From: an uncultured Corynebacterium sp. | GTDB taxonomy: Bacteria; Actinomycetota; Actinomycetes; Mycobacteriales; Mycobacteriaceae | DNA length: 64,000 nucleotides | Direction: 5' to 3' | Assembly: GCA_943914465.1 (NCBI GenBank) | Contig: CALUCD010000001.1 | Location: 124,001-188,000, forward strand | In this document: positions 51,926 to 61,183 of the stretch, piece after piece | Layout of the letters: every line of letters starts with the position of its first letter | Position numbering within the stretch: the first letter of the stretch is position 1 | Position numbers and translations under genes: made by a program | The notes under the pieces: model-generated | The model's database searches: none | Told to the model about the DNA's origin: nothing | Seen by the model: only the letters and a program-made list of their open reading frames with translations

Positions 51926-53334
51926 GCACCGAGCACTATGACCTCATCATCATTGGCACCGGATCCGGAAATTCCATCCTCACCCCCGAATACGACGATA
52001 AGAAAGTCGCGATTGTGGAGCACGGCCGGTTTGGTGGCACGTGTTTGAATGTCGGCTGCATTCCTACCAAGATGTATGTACTCGCGGCCGATACCGCCTT
52101 TGCGGCGCGGGAGGCGAACCGCTTAGGAATTGACCTGGAATATCACGGTGCCGATTGGCCGGCCATCGTTGAGCGTGTGTTTACCAACCGCATCGATCTG
52201 ATCGCAGCAGGCGGTGAGGAATACCGACGCAGTGACGCATGCCCGAATGTGGATGTGTACGACATGTCGGCGGTGTTTACCGGCCCGAAAACCATCCGCA
52301 CCGGCAGCGGCGGCGTGCCCGCGACCATCACGGCAGACCAGATCATCATCGCCGCAGGTTCTCGCCCGCGCGTGCCGGAATGGGCGAACGATGTGCCGTA
52401 CCACACCAACGAGGATGTGATGCGTCTGCCGGAGCTGCCGGAATCGCTCACCATCGTTGGTGGCGGGTTCATCGCGATGGAGTTCGCGCACGTCTTCGAT
52501 GCGCTGGGCACCAAAGTCACCATCGTGAGCCGCTCGCCATTTTTGCGCACGCTCGATGCGACAATCCGCGATGAATTCAACACCATTGCGCAACAGCGCT
52601 TTGACACCAAACTCGGCCGCGTCGTCGTCGACGCGCGCAGCGACAGCACCGGTAGTGCCGACAGTGTGACGCTCACGCTTGACGACGGCACCTCCGTGAC
52701 CTCACAGGCATTGCTGATTGCAACAGGCCGGGTGCCAAATGGTGACTTGCTCGACGCCGAAGCAGGCGGGCTTGATCTGCACCCCGATGGACGCATCGTG
52801 GTGGACGAGTATGGCCGCACGACTGCGCCAGGCGTGTGGGCATTAGGTGATGTCTCGTCGCCGTATCAGCTCAAACACGTGGCCAATGCCGAGAGTCGTG
52901 CCGTGGCGGCGAACGTGCTCGCGACGTTTGCAGGCGAGCAACCTCAGGTCCCGATGCCGCACGAACACGTGCCGTTTGCGGTGTTCACCCACCCCCAGAT
53001 TGCGACAGTGGGTCTCACCGAGGAGCAAGCGCGCGACGCGGGTTATGACATCACAGTGAAGGTACAGAATTACGGCGATGTCGCTTATGGGTGGGCACTC
53101 GAAGACACGACCGGTGTAGTGAAACTTATCGCTGACAAGCAAAACGGTCGGTTGCTTGGAGCGCATTACATGGGGCCGCAAGCGTCAACACTGATCCAGC
53201 AAGCAATCACAATCATGGCCTTTGACCTTGACTTAAGCGAGGTTCCCCGTTCCCAATACTGGATCCACCCCGCGCTTGCGGAGGTCACGGAGAACGCCAT
53301 TCTCGGGCTTGATCTATCATTTAAGCCTTATTGA
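51922..53334 (+). CDS. mtr: Mycothione reductase
   Basis: 470 residues of the pyridine nucleotide-disulfide reductase family. FAD loop IIGTGSGNSI (10-19), redox motif GGTCLNVGCIPTKM (about 37-50), NADPH loop VGGGFIAMEFAHVFDALG (about 178) and the C-terminal catalytic HPALAEV (about 451). The unusual GTGSGN loop and mqo/hydrolase neighbours separate it from lipoamide or glutathione reductase. It keeps mycothiol reduced in the cytoplasm. Confidence 0.93.
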   Translation: MSTEHYDLIIIGTGSGNSILTPEYDDKKVAIVEHGRFGGTCLNVGCIPTKMYVLAADTAFAAREANRLGIDLEYHGADWPAIVERVFTNRIDLIAAGGEEYRRSDACPNVDVYDMSAVFTGPKTIRTGSGGVPATITADQIIIAAGSRPRVPEWANDVPYHTNEDVMRLPELPESLTIVGGGFIAMEFAHVFDALGTKVTIVSRSPFLRTLDATIRDEFNTIAQQRFDTKLGRVVVDARSDSTGSADSVTLTLDDGTSVTSQALLIATGRVPNGDLLDAEAGGLDLHPDGRIVVDEYGRTTAPGVWALGDVSSPYQLKHVANAESRAVAANVLATFAGEQPQVPMPHEHVPFAVFTHPQIATVGLTEEQARDAGYDITVKVQNYGDVAYGWALEDTTGVVKLIADKQNGRLLGAHYMGPQASTLIQQAITIMAFDLDLSEVPRSQYWIHPALAEVTENAILGLDLSFKPY

Positions 53335-53368
53335 CAGCTGTAAAACATGCACTTTTTTGAGAAGTCGC

Positions 53369-53399
53369 TTGCATAAACCTTAAAGATTGCCGTTATACT
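53369..53399 (+). promoter_or_regulatory. Promoter of the tandem secreted-protein genes
   Basis: TTGCAT (53369-53374) and TATACT (53394-53399) with a 19-base spacer. Transcription would begin near 53406 and give a leader of about 100 bases holding a GC-rich inverted repeat (CCCGG near 53410 with CCGGG near 53445) and an AAGGA ribosome site at 53494. Confidence 0.55.
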
Positions 53400-53507
53400 A
53401 GTGCGCGACACCCGGATAGCCGGCCCCATTCTGGGAGGTAGCCGGGACTGGATCCTCGTAGATCGAGTTCGGATGTCTCGAAAGTACTATCAGTAAGGAT
53501 TTCGTTT

Positions 53508-53930
53508 ATGCGTAACTTCCGTATGGCCACCATCGCAGGTGCCACCGCAGTCGCCGTCGCATTCGGCTCTACTTCCGTGGCGTTCGCTGAAGACGCCCCG
53601 GAAAACTCGACCGCTCCGACGACAACCGAGCAGCAGCAGTCGCAGGAGGGACGCGGCGAGTACGACCGCCCTGCAACTCCGGAAAACAAGTCCAAGCCCG
53701 GTTCATCGACCCGCATCGGCAAAGCACTCGGCGCCTGGTCCAAGGACACCGAGGGTAAGACCATCGAGCACGGTGCTGACGGCACCGAGATCTTCGGCTC
53801 GGAGAAGAATCTCTCCTCCGAGCCGGTGTGGGCGCAGCTGCTGTACAGCCTGAACCTCATCACCCTCATCGGTGCGCTGATTGGCCTGGTTGCCGGCCCG
53901 TTGTACAACTTCGTTGTGCACGGACTCTAA
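53508..53930 (+). CDS. Small secreted, C-terminally membrane-anchored protein (first of a pair)
   Basis: 140 residues, family not recognised. A Sec signal peptide (1-27, cleavage after AFA) is followed by a hydrophilic low-complexity region (28-75), a charged middle part, then P-V-W-A (106-109) and one hydrophobic helix (about 114-135, with ALIG at 123-126) ending YNFVVHGL. The next gene encodes a paralog with the same MRNFR start, the same PxWA motif and the same ALIGxxIG...YN helix. C. glutamicum has secreted proteins of unknown role at this position between mtr and mapB. Strong promoter and ribosome site suggest high expression. Confidence 0.85.
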   Translation: MRNFRMATIAGATAVAVAFGSTSVAFAEDAPENSTAPTTTEQQQSQEGRGEYDRPATPENKSKPGSSTRIGKALGAWSKDTEGKTIEHGADGTEIFGSEKNLSSEPVWAQLLYSLNLITLIGALIGLVAGPLYNFVVHGL

Positions 53931-53983
53931 GTACGCGGATGCCCGCGAAGAATATCTCAATTCACATTTGAAAGAAGGATCTG

Positions 53984-54508
53984 ATGCGTAACTTCCGCAC
54001 CGCTGCAGTTGCCTCCGCAACCGCATTCGCTGTCGCCTTCGGCGGCACCACTCTCGCTGCTGCTGAAGATGATCAGCGTGCCAACACGCCGGCAGTTGAG
54101 CAGCCAGCGGACACCAAACAGGGCTCCGCAGAGAACGAGAGCTCCGCTGACGGCCGTGACCGCCAGGTTGTCCTCCGCGGCAAGCAAGACGGCGACAAGG
54201 ATTTCGGCGCTGTCCTCAGCGACGGCACCAAGGGCCTGTTCAGTGGCCAGGGATCGTCGCAGTACTTCGATGATTCAAAGAAGCCGTTCTTCATCACCGA
54301 CGCCTTCGGTAAGGAAACCAACATCGACCAGGTCCCACAGTGGGCACGCTGGTGGATCGACAGCACCATCGTTACCACCACTGCCGCGCTGATCGGCGCT
54401 GCTATCGGTGGCTACAACTACGCCGCCTACAACGGCTGGGTTCCGACGATCAACTTCCAGCTCCCGCAGCTGCCCCAGTTGCCCCAGCTGCCGAACCTCC
54501 CGTTCTAA
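53984..54508 (+). CDS. Small secreted, membrane-anchored protein with Leu-Pro-Gln repeat tail (second of a pair)
   Basis: 174 residues, family not recognised. Signal peptide 1-27 (cleavage after AAA), acidic linker to about 60, a central region (62-117), PQWAR (118-122), a hydrophobic helix (about 127-147, ALIG at 135-138, then YNYAAYN) and a tail of Leu-Pro-Gln repeats (160-171). It is a paralog of the gene 53 bases upstream and has GAAGGA ahead of its ATG. A terminator hairpin follows, closing a two-gene unit. The tail could be an interaction motif or cross the cell wall; that is a guess. Confidence 0.85.
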   Translation: MRNFRTAAVASATAFAVAFGGTTLAAAEDDQRANTPAVEQPADTKQGSAENESSADGRDRQVVLRGKQDGDKDFGAVLSDGTKGLFSGQGSSQYFDDSKKPFFITDAFGKETNIDQVPQWARWWIDSTIVTTTAALIGAAIGGYNYAAYNGWVPTINFQLPQLPQLPQLPNLPF

Positions 54509-54531
54509 GCATTAGAACGTCGAAGGTCTAC

Positions 54532-54574
54532 AAGCTCCCCGCCAGCTCACCTCAGGTGAGGCGGGGAGCTTTTC
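54532..54574 (+). terminator. Rho-independent terminator after the secreted-protein pair
   Basis: AAGCTCCCCGCC (54532-54543) pairs with GGCGGGGAGCTT (54560-54571), with an inner CTCACC/GGTGAG stem, followed by a short T-run. It separates this unit from the convergent mapB. Confidence 0.8.
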
Positions 54575-54587
54575 GCGTGCCGGCGGC

Positions 54588-55487
54588 CTACACGCCGCCC
54601 ATGAGTTGCCCTGCCGCCACATCGGCATCCGGGATGGTCAGGATTTCATTGCCGTCTTCAGTAATGACTATCGTGTGTTCAAACTGGGCGGTATACGCCC
54701 CGTCACGGTTTTGCACCGTCCACCCATCATCCCAAATGGTGTAGGGCAACTCACCAAGGTTGATCATCGGCTCGATCGTCAACGTCATCCCGGGTTCTAG
54801 CACATCGCGGTACGCATCCGAGTCATAATGCAGGACCACAAGGCCGTTATGGAAGGTCGGGCCGACCCCGTGGCCAGTGAAGTCAGTGACCACGTTGTAG
54901 CCGAATCGCTTTGCATACGACTCGATAACCCGGCCAATCACATTGATCTCGCGGCCCGGCTTGGCAGCCCGGATACCGCGCATCATCGCCTCGTACGTCC
55001 GCTCAACCAAGAGCTGATGTTCCTGGGCGACCTCACCGGCCAGAAACGTCGCATTTGTGTCCCCGTGCACGCCGTTTTTGTAAACCGTCACATCGATATT
55101 TGCGATGTCGCCCTCTTGAATCACTGTTGTGTCCGGAATTCCATGGCACACGATTTCATTCAGCGAAATGCAGCAAGACTTAGGGTAACCCCGGTACCCC
55201 AACGTTGACGGGTAGGCGCCGTGGTCAAGCACATACTCGTGCACAATGCGGTCGATCTCATCGGTGGTCACACCAGGGCGGATCTGTGCGCCCGCGATCG
55301 CGAGGGCATTCGCGGCGATCTTGCTCGCTTCCCGCATGCGTTCAATTGTCTCCGCCGTCTGCACAACCGGCTCCCCCACGTTCTCCTGCACCGAGTCCTT
55401 CCACACGTACTCGGGATGCTCAATCCCCTGAGGCACGCTGCGGATCGGTGTGGGTGTTCCAGGGGTCAACATCGCTCGCTCACTCAT
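54588..55487 (-). CDS. mapB: Methionine aminopeptidase type I
   Basis: 299 residues with a 45-residue N-terminal extension carrying the SH3-binding-type linker (TPTPIRSVPQGIEHPEYV) of actinobacterial MetAP1c. Metal ligands appear in IDVTVYKNGVHGDTN (two aspartates), FTGHGVGPTFH (His), and TIEPMI and EHTIVITEDG (glutamates). It removes the initiator Met from nascent proteins. A TACGAT element seven bases before the ATG suggests a leaderless message. Confidence 0.94.
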   Translation of the reverse strand: MSERAMLTPGTPTPIRSVPQGIEHPEYVWKDSVQENVGEPVVQTAETIERMREASKIAANALAIAGAQIRPGVTTDEIDRIVHEYVLDHGAYPSTLGYRGYPKSCCISLNEIVCHGIPDTTVIQEGDIANIDVTVYKNGVHGDTNATFLAGEVAQEHQLLVERTYEAMMRGIRAAKPGREINVIGRVIESYAKRFGYNVVTDFTGHGVGPTFHNGLVVLHYDSDAYRDVLEPGMTLTIEPMINLGELPYTIWDDGWTVQNRDGAYTAQFEHTIVITEDGNEILTIPDADVAAGQLMGGV

Positions 55488-55494
55488 GCGCTCG

Positions 55495-55500
55495 ATCGTA
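55495..55500 (-). promoter_or_regulatory. -10 element for mapB
   Basis: TACGAT on the minus strand, seven bases before the ATG at 55487. Confidence 0.45.
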
Positions 55501-55533
55501 GTCCCACCTCGTTAGCTCATCACTCACGGTGAG

Positions 55534-57354
55534 TCACCGTGAGTGACCGTCGAGCTGCGTGAGCATCGCGTCGGTCAGCGCCACCGCCTGTTGTGAGCCG
55601 CCGCCGTGCACCACCAACGTGGCAAACGCAATGTCATCGTCTGCGCGGTACCCGGTGAACCAGGAATGCGAGCCGCCTGCAATCTCTGCCTCACCAGTCT
55701 TCCCGCGAATGTCCCCCTGCGCCCGCATACCGGCCGCAGTACCACCCGGTGCGGTCACCGCGGCCATCAACTCGCGAAGATACTCAGCGGTGCGTGGAGC
55801 AAGCCCCTCTACTTCTTTGTCCACCTGTGTGTGCTCGCTGCGCACCAAAAATGGCATCGGAGTTGAACCGTGCGCGACGGTTGCTGCGACGAGCGCCATG
55901 CCGAAGGGGCTCACCAGGTCATGGCCCTGCCCGTAGCCAGCTTCTGTGCGATCAAGTGCGCTGTTTCCCTGGGGAATGGAGCCAGTGACGCTATCGAGCC
56001 CGGGGATGGAAAAATCAACACCAATGCCAAACTGCTCACCTGTTGCTTGTAGTTCACCGGGTGAAAGGCGGGTGGAGATATCCGCAAACGTCGTGTTGCA
56101 GGAGCGGGCAAACGCCGTTTCGAGCGGCACGTCGCCAAGCTCGAAGCCGGCGTAGTTGATGACGTGCCTGCCGTAAATATTCATGGTGCTTGGGCAGGGA
56201 ACCGTGCTTGCCGGGGTGAGCCCTTGGTGCTGCACTCCGGCAGCAGAGGTGATGATCTTGAACGTCGATCCGGGCGGGTAAAGCCCCGTGGTAGCAAGGC
56301 TGCCTTGCCGGTCAGCCGCAGGCGTTTGAGCAAGTGCGAGAATTGCGCCGGTGGACGGTCGGATTGCCACGATCATCGCTTGCTCTTTGGCGATCGGCGC
56401 TAACGCTTGTTCAGCTGCTCGCTGGACGGCGACATCAAGACTGATGTCTACCGACGACGCCACCTGCGGGTCATGTCGCATCAGTTGCTCAAGCTCTGCA
56501 CCCTCCGCGTTGACCACGCTCACGCCCCAGCCGGCGTTGCCGTCGAGATCATCGGCGACAAGCTCGCTGACACGAGCCATGATGTCAGGCGCAAACCCAG
56601 GATCTGCCGTCACCATCGCCGCTTCCTCGTTGAGGCGAACAGCCGGTTCTGCACCCAGGGCTGCCTCAACGGCATTCTTGGCCGCGGAAGGAATGACGGC
56701 GACCGAATACGTACTCGATGCGGATTCGAGTTCGGTGGTGAGCGAGGCCGCGTCGATAAGCGGAACAGCCCGGTCGTGCTCGTGCGCGCCATTGAGCGCC
56801 GCAGCAAGGGTGCGAGCGGTCTCAGGTGCCGAACGCATCGCCCGCGGTTCAACGAGCACCCGAAAGACCACCCCCGGGCGCAGTACTTCCACGCCGTCAG
56901 AAGAAACGACGCTCGCCTCCTGCGCCGGGATTGCACGCAGTTCCAAATGCTGGCCCGCTCCGAGCTTAGGGTGCAGTATCGAAGGCTGCCAGCGAACAAT
57001 CCATTCGTCACTGGTGCGGGTGAGCGTCATCTGTGCCTCATAGCTCAGCTCGCGCTCGCGGGGCAGCTGCCACGACATCCGATAAGTGGCAGTGGCGATC
57101 GCGTCGGCCTGGTGCACGCCAGTGAGCTCAGTTGCAAGCGCTTCCGCCTGCATTCCCTGCCACGTTTCTTCGATGGAGCTGGCAGCGGCCGAAGCATCAT
57201 CAACAATCGACTCAAGCACACCCACCTGCCGCGTTTCAAGCGCCTCAAGCATCGCCGCCGCAACTGGTTGCGCGCTCCCGGGCCTCGGGGTGCACGCGCA
57301 CACCCACGAGGCGGCAAGCATCACCCCTGCAACCACCGCGAAAAGACGACGCAT
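55534..57354 (-). CDS. Penicillin-binding lipoprotein (class B transpeptidase)
   Basis: 606 residues. Signal peptide ends VCAC, so Cys21 is probably lipid-modified. An NTF2-like (MecA-N) domain (about 30-150), a PBP dimerisation domain and the transpeptidase domain follow, with active-site SxxK in GSTFKIIT (about 365), SCN (about 418) and KTG in GKTGEAE (about 552). It cross-links peptidoglycan outside the membrane. It corresponds by position to the pbp gene next to mapB in C. glutamicum. A TAGCGT element lies six bases before the ATG. Confidence 0.93.
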   Translation of the reverse strand: MRRLFAVVAGVMLAASWVCACTPRPGSAQPVAAAMLEALETRQVGVLESIVDDASAAASSIEETWQGMQAEALATELTGVHQADAIATATYRMSWQLPRERELSYEAQMTLTRTSDEWIVRWQPSILHPKLGAGQHLELRAIPAQEASVVSSDGVEVLRPGVVFRVLVEPRAMRSAPETARTLAAALNGAHEHDRAVPLIDAASLTTELESASSTYSVAVIPSAAKNAVEAALGAEPAVRLNEEAAMVTADPGFAPDIMARVSELVADDLDGNAGWGVSVVNAEGAELEQLMRHDPQVASSVDISLDVAVQRAAEQALAPIAKEQAMIVAIRPSTGAILALAQTPAADRQGSLATTGLYPPGSTFKIITSAAGVQHQGLTPASTVPCPSTMNIYGRHVINYAGFELGDVPLETAFARSCNTTFADISTRLSPGELQATGEQFGIGVDFSIPGLDSVTGSIPQGNSALDRTEAGYGQGHDLVSPFGMALVAATVAHGSTPMPFLVRSEHTQVDKEVEGLAPRTAEYLRELMAAVTAPGGTAAGMRAQGDIRGKTGEAEIAGGSHSWFTGYRADDDIAFATLVVHGGGSQQAVALTDAMLTQLDGHSR

Positions 57355-57360
57355 GCATAA

Positions 57361-57366
57361 ACGCTA
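57361..57366 (-). promoter_or_regulatory. -10 element for the penicillin-binding protein gene
   Basis: TAGCGT on the minus strand, six bases before the ATG at 57354. Confidence 0.45.
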
Positions 57367-57414
57367 ACATCACAGCGTCAATCCGTAGCGCTGCCACGCA
57401 GTTGCCAGGTATTG

Positions 57415-58578
57415 CTACCGGGTTACTTTGACCTCAACCTGTGAGCCCTCAACCTGCTCAAGCCCCTCCTCGGCAGCGATCCGGTTCGCATGCGCGATGA
57501 GGGTTTCCACGATCTGTTCCTCCGGGACCGTTTCTACGACCTCGCCTTTGACGAAGATCTGGCCCTTGCCGTTGCCAGACGCCACGCCAAGGTCCGCGTC
57601 GCGCGCTTCTCCGGGGCCGTTGACCACACAGCCCATCACAGCCACGCGCAACGGGTATTCCATGCCCTCAAGGCCAGCGGTGACCTCTTCTGCAAGCGTG
57701 TACACATCTACCTGCGCGCGCCCACACGACGGGCAAGAAACAATCTCAAGCTTGCGGGGACGCAAGTTGAGCGATTGCAGGATCTGGTCTCCTACCTTGA
57801 TCTCCTCCACTGGGTCGGCGGACAGCGACACGCGAATCGTGTCTCCGATCCCGTCTGCGAGCAGCGCACCGAACGCCACCGAGGATTTGATCGTGCCCAT
57901 GAACTTCGGCCCTGCCTCAGTCACCCCGAGGTGCAGCGGGTAGTCCGTCTGCGCAGCGAGTTGCCGATACGCCTCCACCATGAGCACCGGATCGGAGTGT
58001 TTCACCGAAATGGCGATATCCCCAAACCCGTGCTCTTCAAACAGGCCCGCCTCATACACTGCCGACTCCACCAACGCCTCAGGCGTGGCCTTGCCATACT
58101 TCTCCAGCAAGCGCTTATCCAAAGAACCGCCATTGACACCGATGCGGATGGGAATGCCGGCATCCCCAGCGGCCTTGGCCACTTCTTTCACTCGCCCGTC
58201 GAACTCCTTGATGTTGCCGGGGTTGACGCGCACCGCAGCACAGCCCGCGTCAATCGCCGCGAAAATGTACTTCGGTTGAAAGTGAATATCGGCAATGACC
58301 GGGATGGGGGATTTCGCCGCAATCGCTGGCAACGCCTCCGCGTCCACCGTCTTCGGACACGCGACGCGCACAATGTCACACCCAGTAGTTGCAAGCTGCG
58401 CGATCTGCTGCAGCGTCGCGTTGATATCGTGCGTTTTCGTCGTGGTCATTGACTGCACAGTGATGGGGTGGTCTGAACCGACCCCCACCTTGCCGACCAT
58501 CAGCTGGCGTGTTTTGCGCCGCGGGGCCAGCACCGGCGGCGGACCTTCGGGCATACCTAAACCGATGGGAAGACTCAT
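57415..58578 (-). CDS. ispG: 4-hydroxy-3-methylbut-2-enyl-diphosphate synthase
   Basis: 387 residues from the ATG at 58578 (MSLPIGLGMPEGPPP). TIM-barrel domain with PITVQSMTTTKTHD (about 38) and NPGNIKEF; the C-terminal [4Fe-4S] domain shows SCPSCGRAQVD (about 293) and CVVNGPGEARDADLG (about 335), giving the three cluster cysteines. It makes HMBPP in the MEP isoprenoid pathway. With rip1 and dxr it forms the conserved dxr-rip1-ispG cluster. Confidence 0.96.
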   Translation of the reverse strand: MSLPIGLGMPEGPPPVLAPRRKTRQLMVGKVGVGSDHPITVQSMTTTKTHDINATLQQIAQLATTGCDIVRVACPKTVDAEALPAIAAKSPIPVIADIHFQPKYIFAAIDAGCAAVRVNPGNIKEFDGRVKEVAKAAGDAGIPIRIGVNGGSLDKRLLEKYGKATPEALVESAVYEAGLFEEHGFGDIAISVKHSDPVLMVEAYRQLAAQTDYPLHLGVTEAGPKFMGTIKSSVAFGALLADGIGDTIRVSLSADPVEEIKVGDQILQSLNLRPRKLEIVSCPSCGRAQVDVYTLAEEVTAGLEGMEYPLRVAVMGCVVNGPGEARDADLGVASGNGKGQIFVKGEVVETVPEEQIVETLIAHANRIAAEEGLEQVEGSQVEVKVTR

Positions 58579-58598
58579 AGCCCCACACTTTAGCACCG

Positions 58599-59807
58599 TT
58601 ATCCAAACAGCCTGACCGGGTTAATTACGTCGGCGAGCATGACAAACACGCCGACAATGAGCAACGTCGCAGCCATGAAGTAGGTCAGGGGCAGCAGTTT
58701 TTCGTAATTCACCGGCTCACCGGGGCCGAGACCGCGTAGCTTGCGGATCGCATCACGGATGCGCTCGTAGAAGATCACCGCAATGTGCCCGCCGTCGAGC
58801 GGTGGCAGCGGCACCAGGTTGAACAGCGCTAAGAAGAAATTCAAATTCGCCAGCATCATCCAAAACACTGACCACAAGTTGCGCTCTACAAGCTCACCAC
58901 CAGCCCGCGATGCACCGATCACGCTGATCGGCCCTTCAACATCCCGCTCAGCACCGAACACAGATGCCACAACGCCCGGGATTTTCGCCGGGAAAGCAAC
59001 AATGCCCTCGATCGTTGCGCTCAACATCTCACCAGTAAGTCGCGCAGTCGCCGGAACGGCTTCGAGCGGCCCGAACTGTCGTACCGCATCCTCGACGGGC
59101 GCACTGCTTACCCCGATCGCACCAGCCTCAAACTGCTCACCCGTCTGCGGGTTCATGCGCAGTACTGGTTCGACCTGGATATTAAAGGTATGCGCTACCC
59201 CATCACGTACAACATCCACCGCCACAGTCTCACCTGGTCGCGCGATGACATAGTCACGCAGATCCACAAATGAATCGACCGGTTGACCGTCCACAGCCGC
59301 GAGCTCATCGCCTGCGCGCATACCGGCCGCGGCAGCGGGGCCATCACCTTCGCACGGCGCGAGCGTTTCCGCGTCAACCTGATCCGAGGTGCAAGACAGC
59401 TCACCCACCCGCGGTGTCCGGTCAGCGTAAGGGTTGGGGATGCCGGACATCACCGCCACGAGATACGTAACGACAATCCCGATAAGCAAGTTCATCGCGA
59501 TCCCGCCCGACATAACCGCAACACGCTGCCACGCCGGCTTGTTCACCATGGCGTGCGGTGCCTCCTCAGCCGTCACCTCATCCATCGCGGTCATCCCGGC
59601 GATCTCACAGAACCCGCCGAACGGCAACGCGGCAATACCGTACTCCGTATTCCCACGCCTGGTAGACCACACGGTCGGCCCAAATCCAATGAAGTACCTA
59701 CGCACCCGCATACCGAACGCGCGAGCGGTGAACATATGCCCCGCCTCATGCAGCGCCACAGACACAGCGATGCCAAGGGCGAAAACGACAATTCCGAGTG
59801 CGCTCAC
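58599..59807 (-). CDS. rip1: Site-2 intramembrane zinc protease Rip1 (RseP family)
   Basis: 402 residues: zinc motif HEAGH (20-24) in the first helix, a PDZ domain (about 125-215) and the second metal site NLVPLPPLDGGH (about 327-338). Four membrane helices. In mycobacteria Rip1 cleaves anti-sigma factors and controls envelope lipids. The ATG overlaps the dxr stop (ATGA), and ispG follows, so isoprenoid genes and protease are coexpressed. Confidence 0.93.
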   Translation of the reverse strand: MSALGIVVFALGIAVSVALHEAGHMFTARAFGMRVRRYFIGFGPTVWSTRRGNTEYGIAALPFGGFCEIAGMTAMDEVTAEEAPHAMVNKPAWQRVAVMSGGIAMNLLIGIVVTYLVAVMSGIPNPYADRTPRVGELSCTSDQVDAETLAPCEGDGPAAAAGMRAGDELAAVDGQPVDSFVDLRDYVIARPGETVAVDVVRDGVAHTFNIQVEPVLRMNPQTGEQFEAGAIGVSSAPVEDAVRQFGPLEAVPATARLTGEMLSATIEGIVAFPAKIPGVVASVFGAERDVEGPISVIGASRAGGELVERNLWSVFWMMLANLNFFLALFNLVPLPPLDGGHIAVIFYERIRDAIRKLRGLGPGEPVNYEKLLPLTYFMAATLLIVGVFVMLADVINPVRLFG

Positions 59808-60997
59808 ACCGCTTCCTTCGCTAGCTCAGTAGCAATGTCAGCCGCGTGCCTGCGCGCGTTGGCGTCAACGGCAAGCACCTCGTCAACACTGTGAGGAACA
59901 GCAGCGTAGTCGCCGGCAGCATCGAGCACCCGCTCTAGCGTATCGACGATCTGCGGGAACCGAATCCGGCCCGCAAAGAACGCATCGACCGCCACCTCAT
60001 TTGCCGCGTTGTAGATCGCCGGGTACGGCTCCCCTTGTTGCACCGCTGCGCGGGCTAACTCCACGGCTGGAAATGCGGCGCTATCCAGGGGTTCAAACTC
60101 CCAGGTGTGCGTCTGTGTGAAGTCAAGCGCTGGCTGCGCATCCGGAATCCGGCCAGGCCAGGCAAGGGCGTGCGCGATCGGCATCTTCATCGACGGGGGC
60201 GATGCTTGGGCAATCGTGGCACCGTCCACAAACGTCACCATCGAGTGAATCACCGATTGCGGGTGAACGGTGACGTCAATGATCCCTGGGTCGATCCCGA
60301 ACAATAACGCTGCCTCAATGAGTTCAAGGCCCTTGTTCACCATGGTGGCTGAGTTGATCGTGTTCATAGTCCCCATCGACCACGTTGGGTGTTGGACCGC
60401 CTGCTCGGGTGTCACCTCCATCATCTTTGCCCGGTTCCACCCGCGAAACGGCCCGCCTGAGGCGGTGAGTACAAAGCGAGCCACATCCGCTGCACGCCCA
60501 GCTCGTAAACACTGCGCCATTGCAGAATGCTCTGAATCAACCGGGACCAACTGATCCCGCCCTGCTTTTGACAGCACCACATTGCCGCCAGCCACCAGGG
60601 ATTCTTTATTGGCGAGCGCAAGGACCGCACCAGTGTCTAATGCGGCAATGGTTGAGGCCAGACCCGCAGCGCCGACCAGCGCATTGAGGATAAGGTCTGC
60701 AGGTTGCGCCGCGACCAATTGGCACGCCGCATCCTCACCACCAATCACTGCTCCCCCCAGCGCCTCACTGACGGCCTGTGCAGCATCCGCCCGCCGCACA
60801 GCGACCTGAGACGGGCGCAGCCCAAGCTGGCGCGCCTGGGCAATGATCGCGTCCGGGTCACGCCCGCCTGCGGCGATACCAACGACGTCGAACTCGCGTT
60901 CGTCTTCACTGCGGTCAGCGCCATTCGCTGCCGCAATAACCTCAAGGGCTTGGGTCCCGATTGACCCGGTCGACCCCAGGAGCAGAATTTTCTTCAC
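59804..60997 (-). CDS. dxr: 1-deoxy-D-xylulose 5-phosphate reductoisomerase
   Basis: 397 residues from the GTG at 60997 (VKKILLLGSTGSIGTQAL). NADPH loop LLLGSTGSIG at 5-14, LANKESLV (about 126), the catalytic-loop region with SEHSA, and HPQSVIHSMV (about 258). It converts DXP to MEP. The open frame extends 66 codons upstream and an ATG 11 codons earlier is possible, but family proteins start at V/MKKIL. It is divergent from a DUF2631 gene. Confidence 0.94.
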   Translation of the reverse strand: MKKILLLGSTGSIGTQALEVIAAANGADRSEDEREFDVVGIAAGGRDPDAIIAQARQLGLRPSQVAVRRADAAQAVSEALGGAVIGGEDAACQLVAAQPADLILNALVGAAGLASTIAALDTGAVLALANKESLVAGGNVVLSKAGRDQLVPVDSEHSAMAQCLRAGRAADVARFVLTASGGPFRGWNRAKMMEVTPEQAVQHPTWSMGTMNTINSATMVNKGLELIEAALLFGIDPGIIDVTVHPQSVIHSMVTFVDGATIAQASPPSMKMPIAHALAWPGRIPDAQPALDFTQTHTWEFEPLDSAAFPAVELARAAVQQGEPYPAIYNAANEVAVDAFFAGRIRFPQIVDTLERVLDAAGDYAAVPHSVDEVLAVDANARRHAADIATELAKEAV

Positions 60998-61183
60998 TCC
61001 GACATTTTGGCATGCACACCCCAGCATGCACGCGTGCGCCCGCCGCCACCCCGCCGCCTGGAGAAGGCGCCCGCAGGAAAACACCTGCGCTATTTTTTCG
61101 CATCGGGGGTATTCACTCCCGTGCACGCCGAGCCGTATGAGACAATGGGCAGGACATTTTGGCTGTGCGAAGGAGAAGTGGCA

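Noticed and set aside
56407..57360. 317-codon plus-strand open frame
   Set aside because: Antisense to the penicillin-binding protein gene, Arg/His-rich shadow translation.
57490..58452. 320-codon plus-strand open frame
   Set aside because: Antisense to ispG; no recognisable motif.
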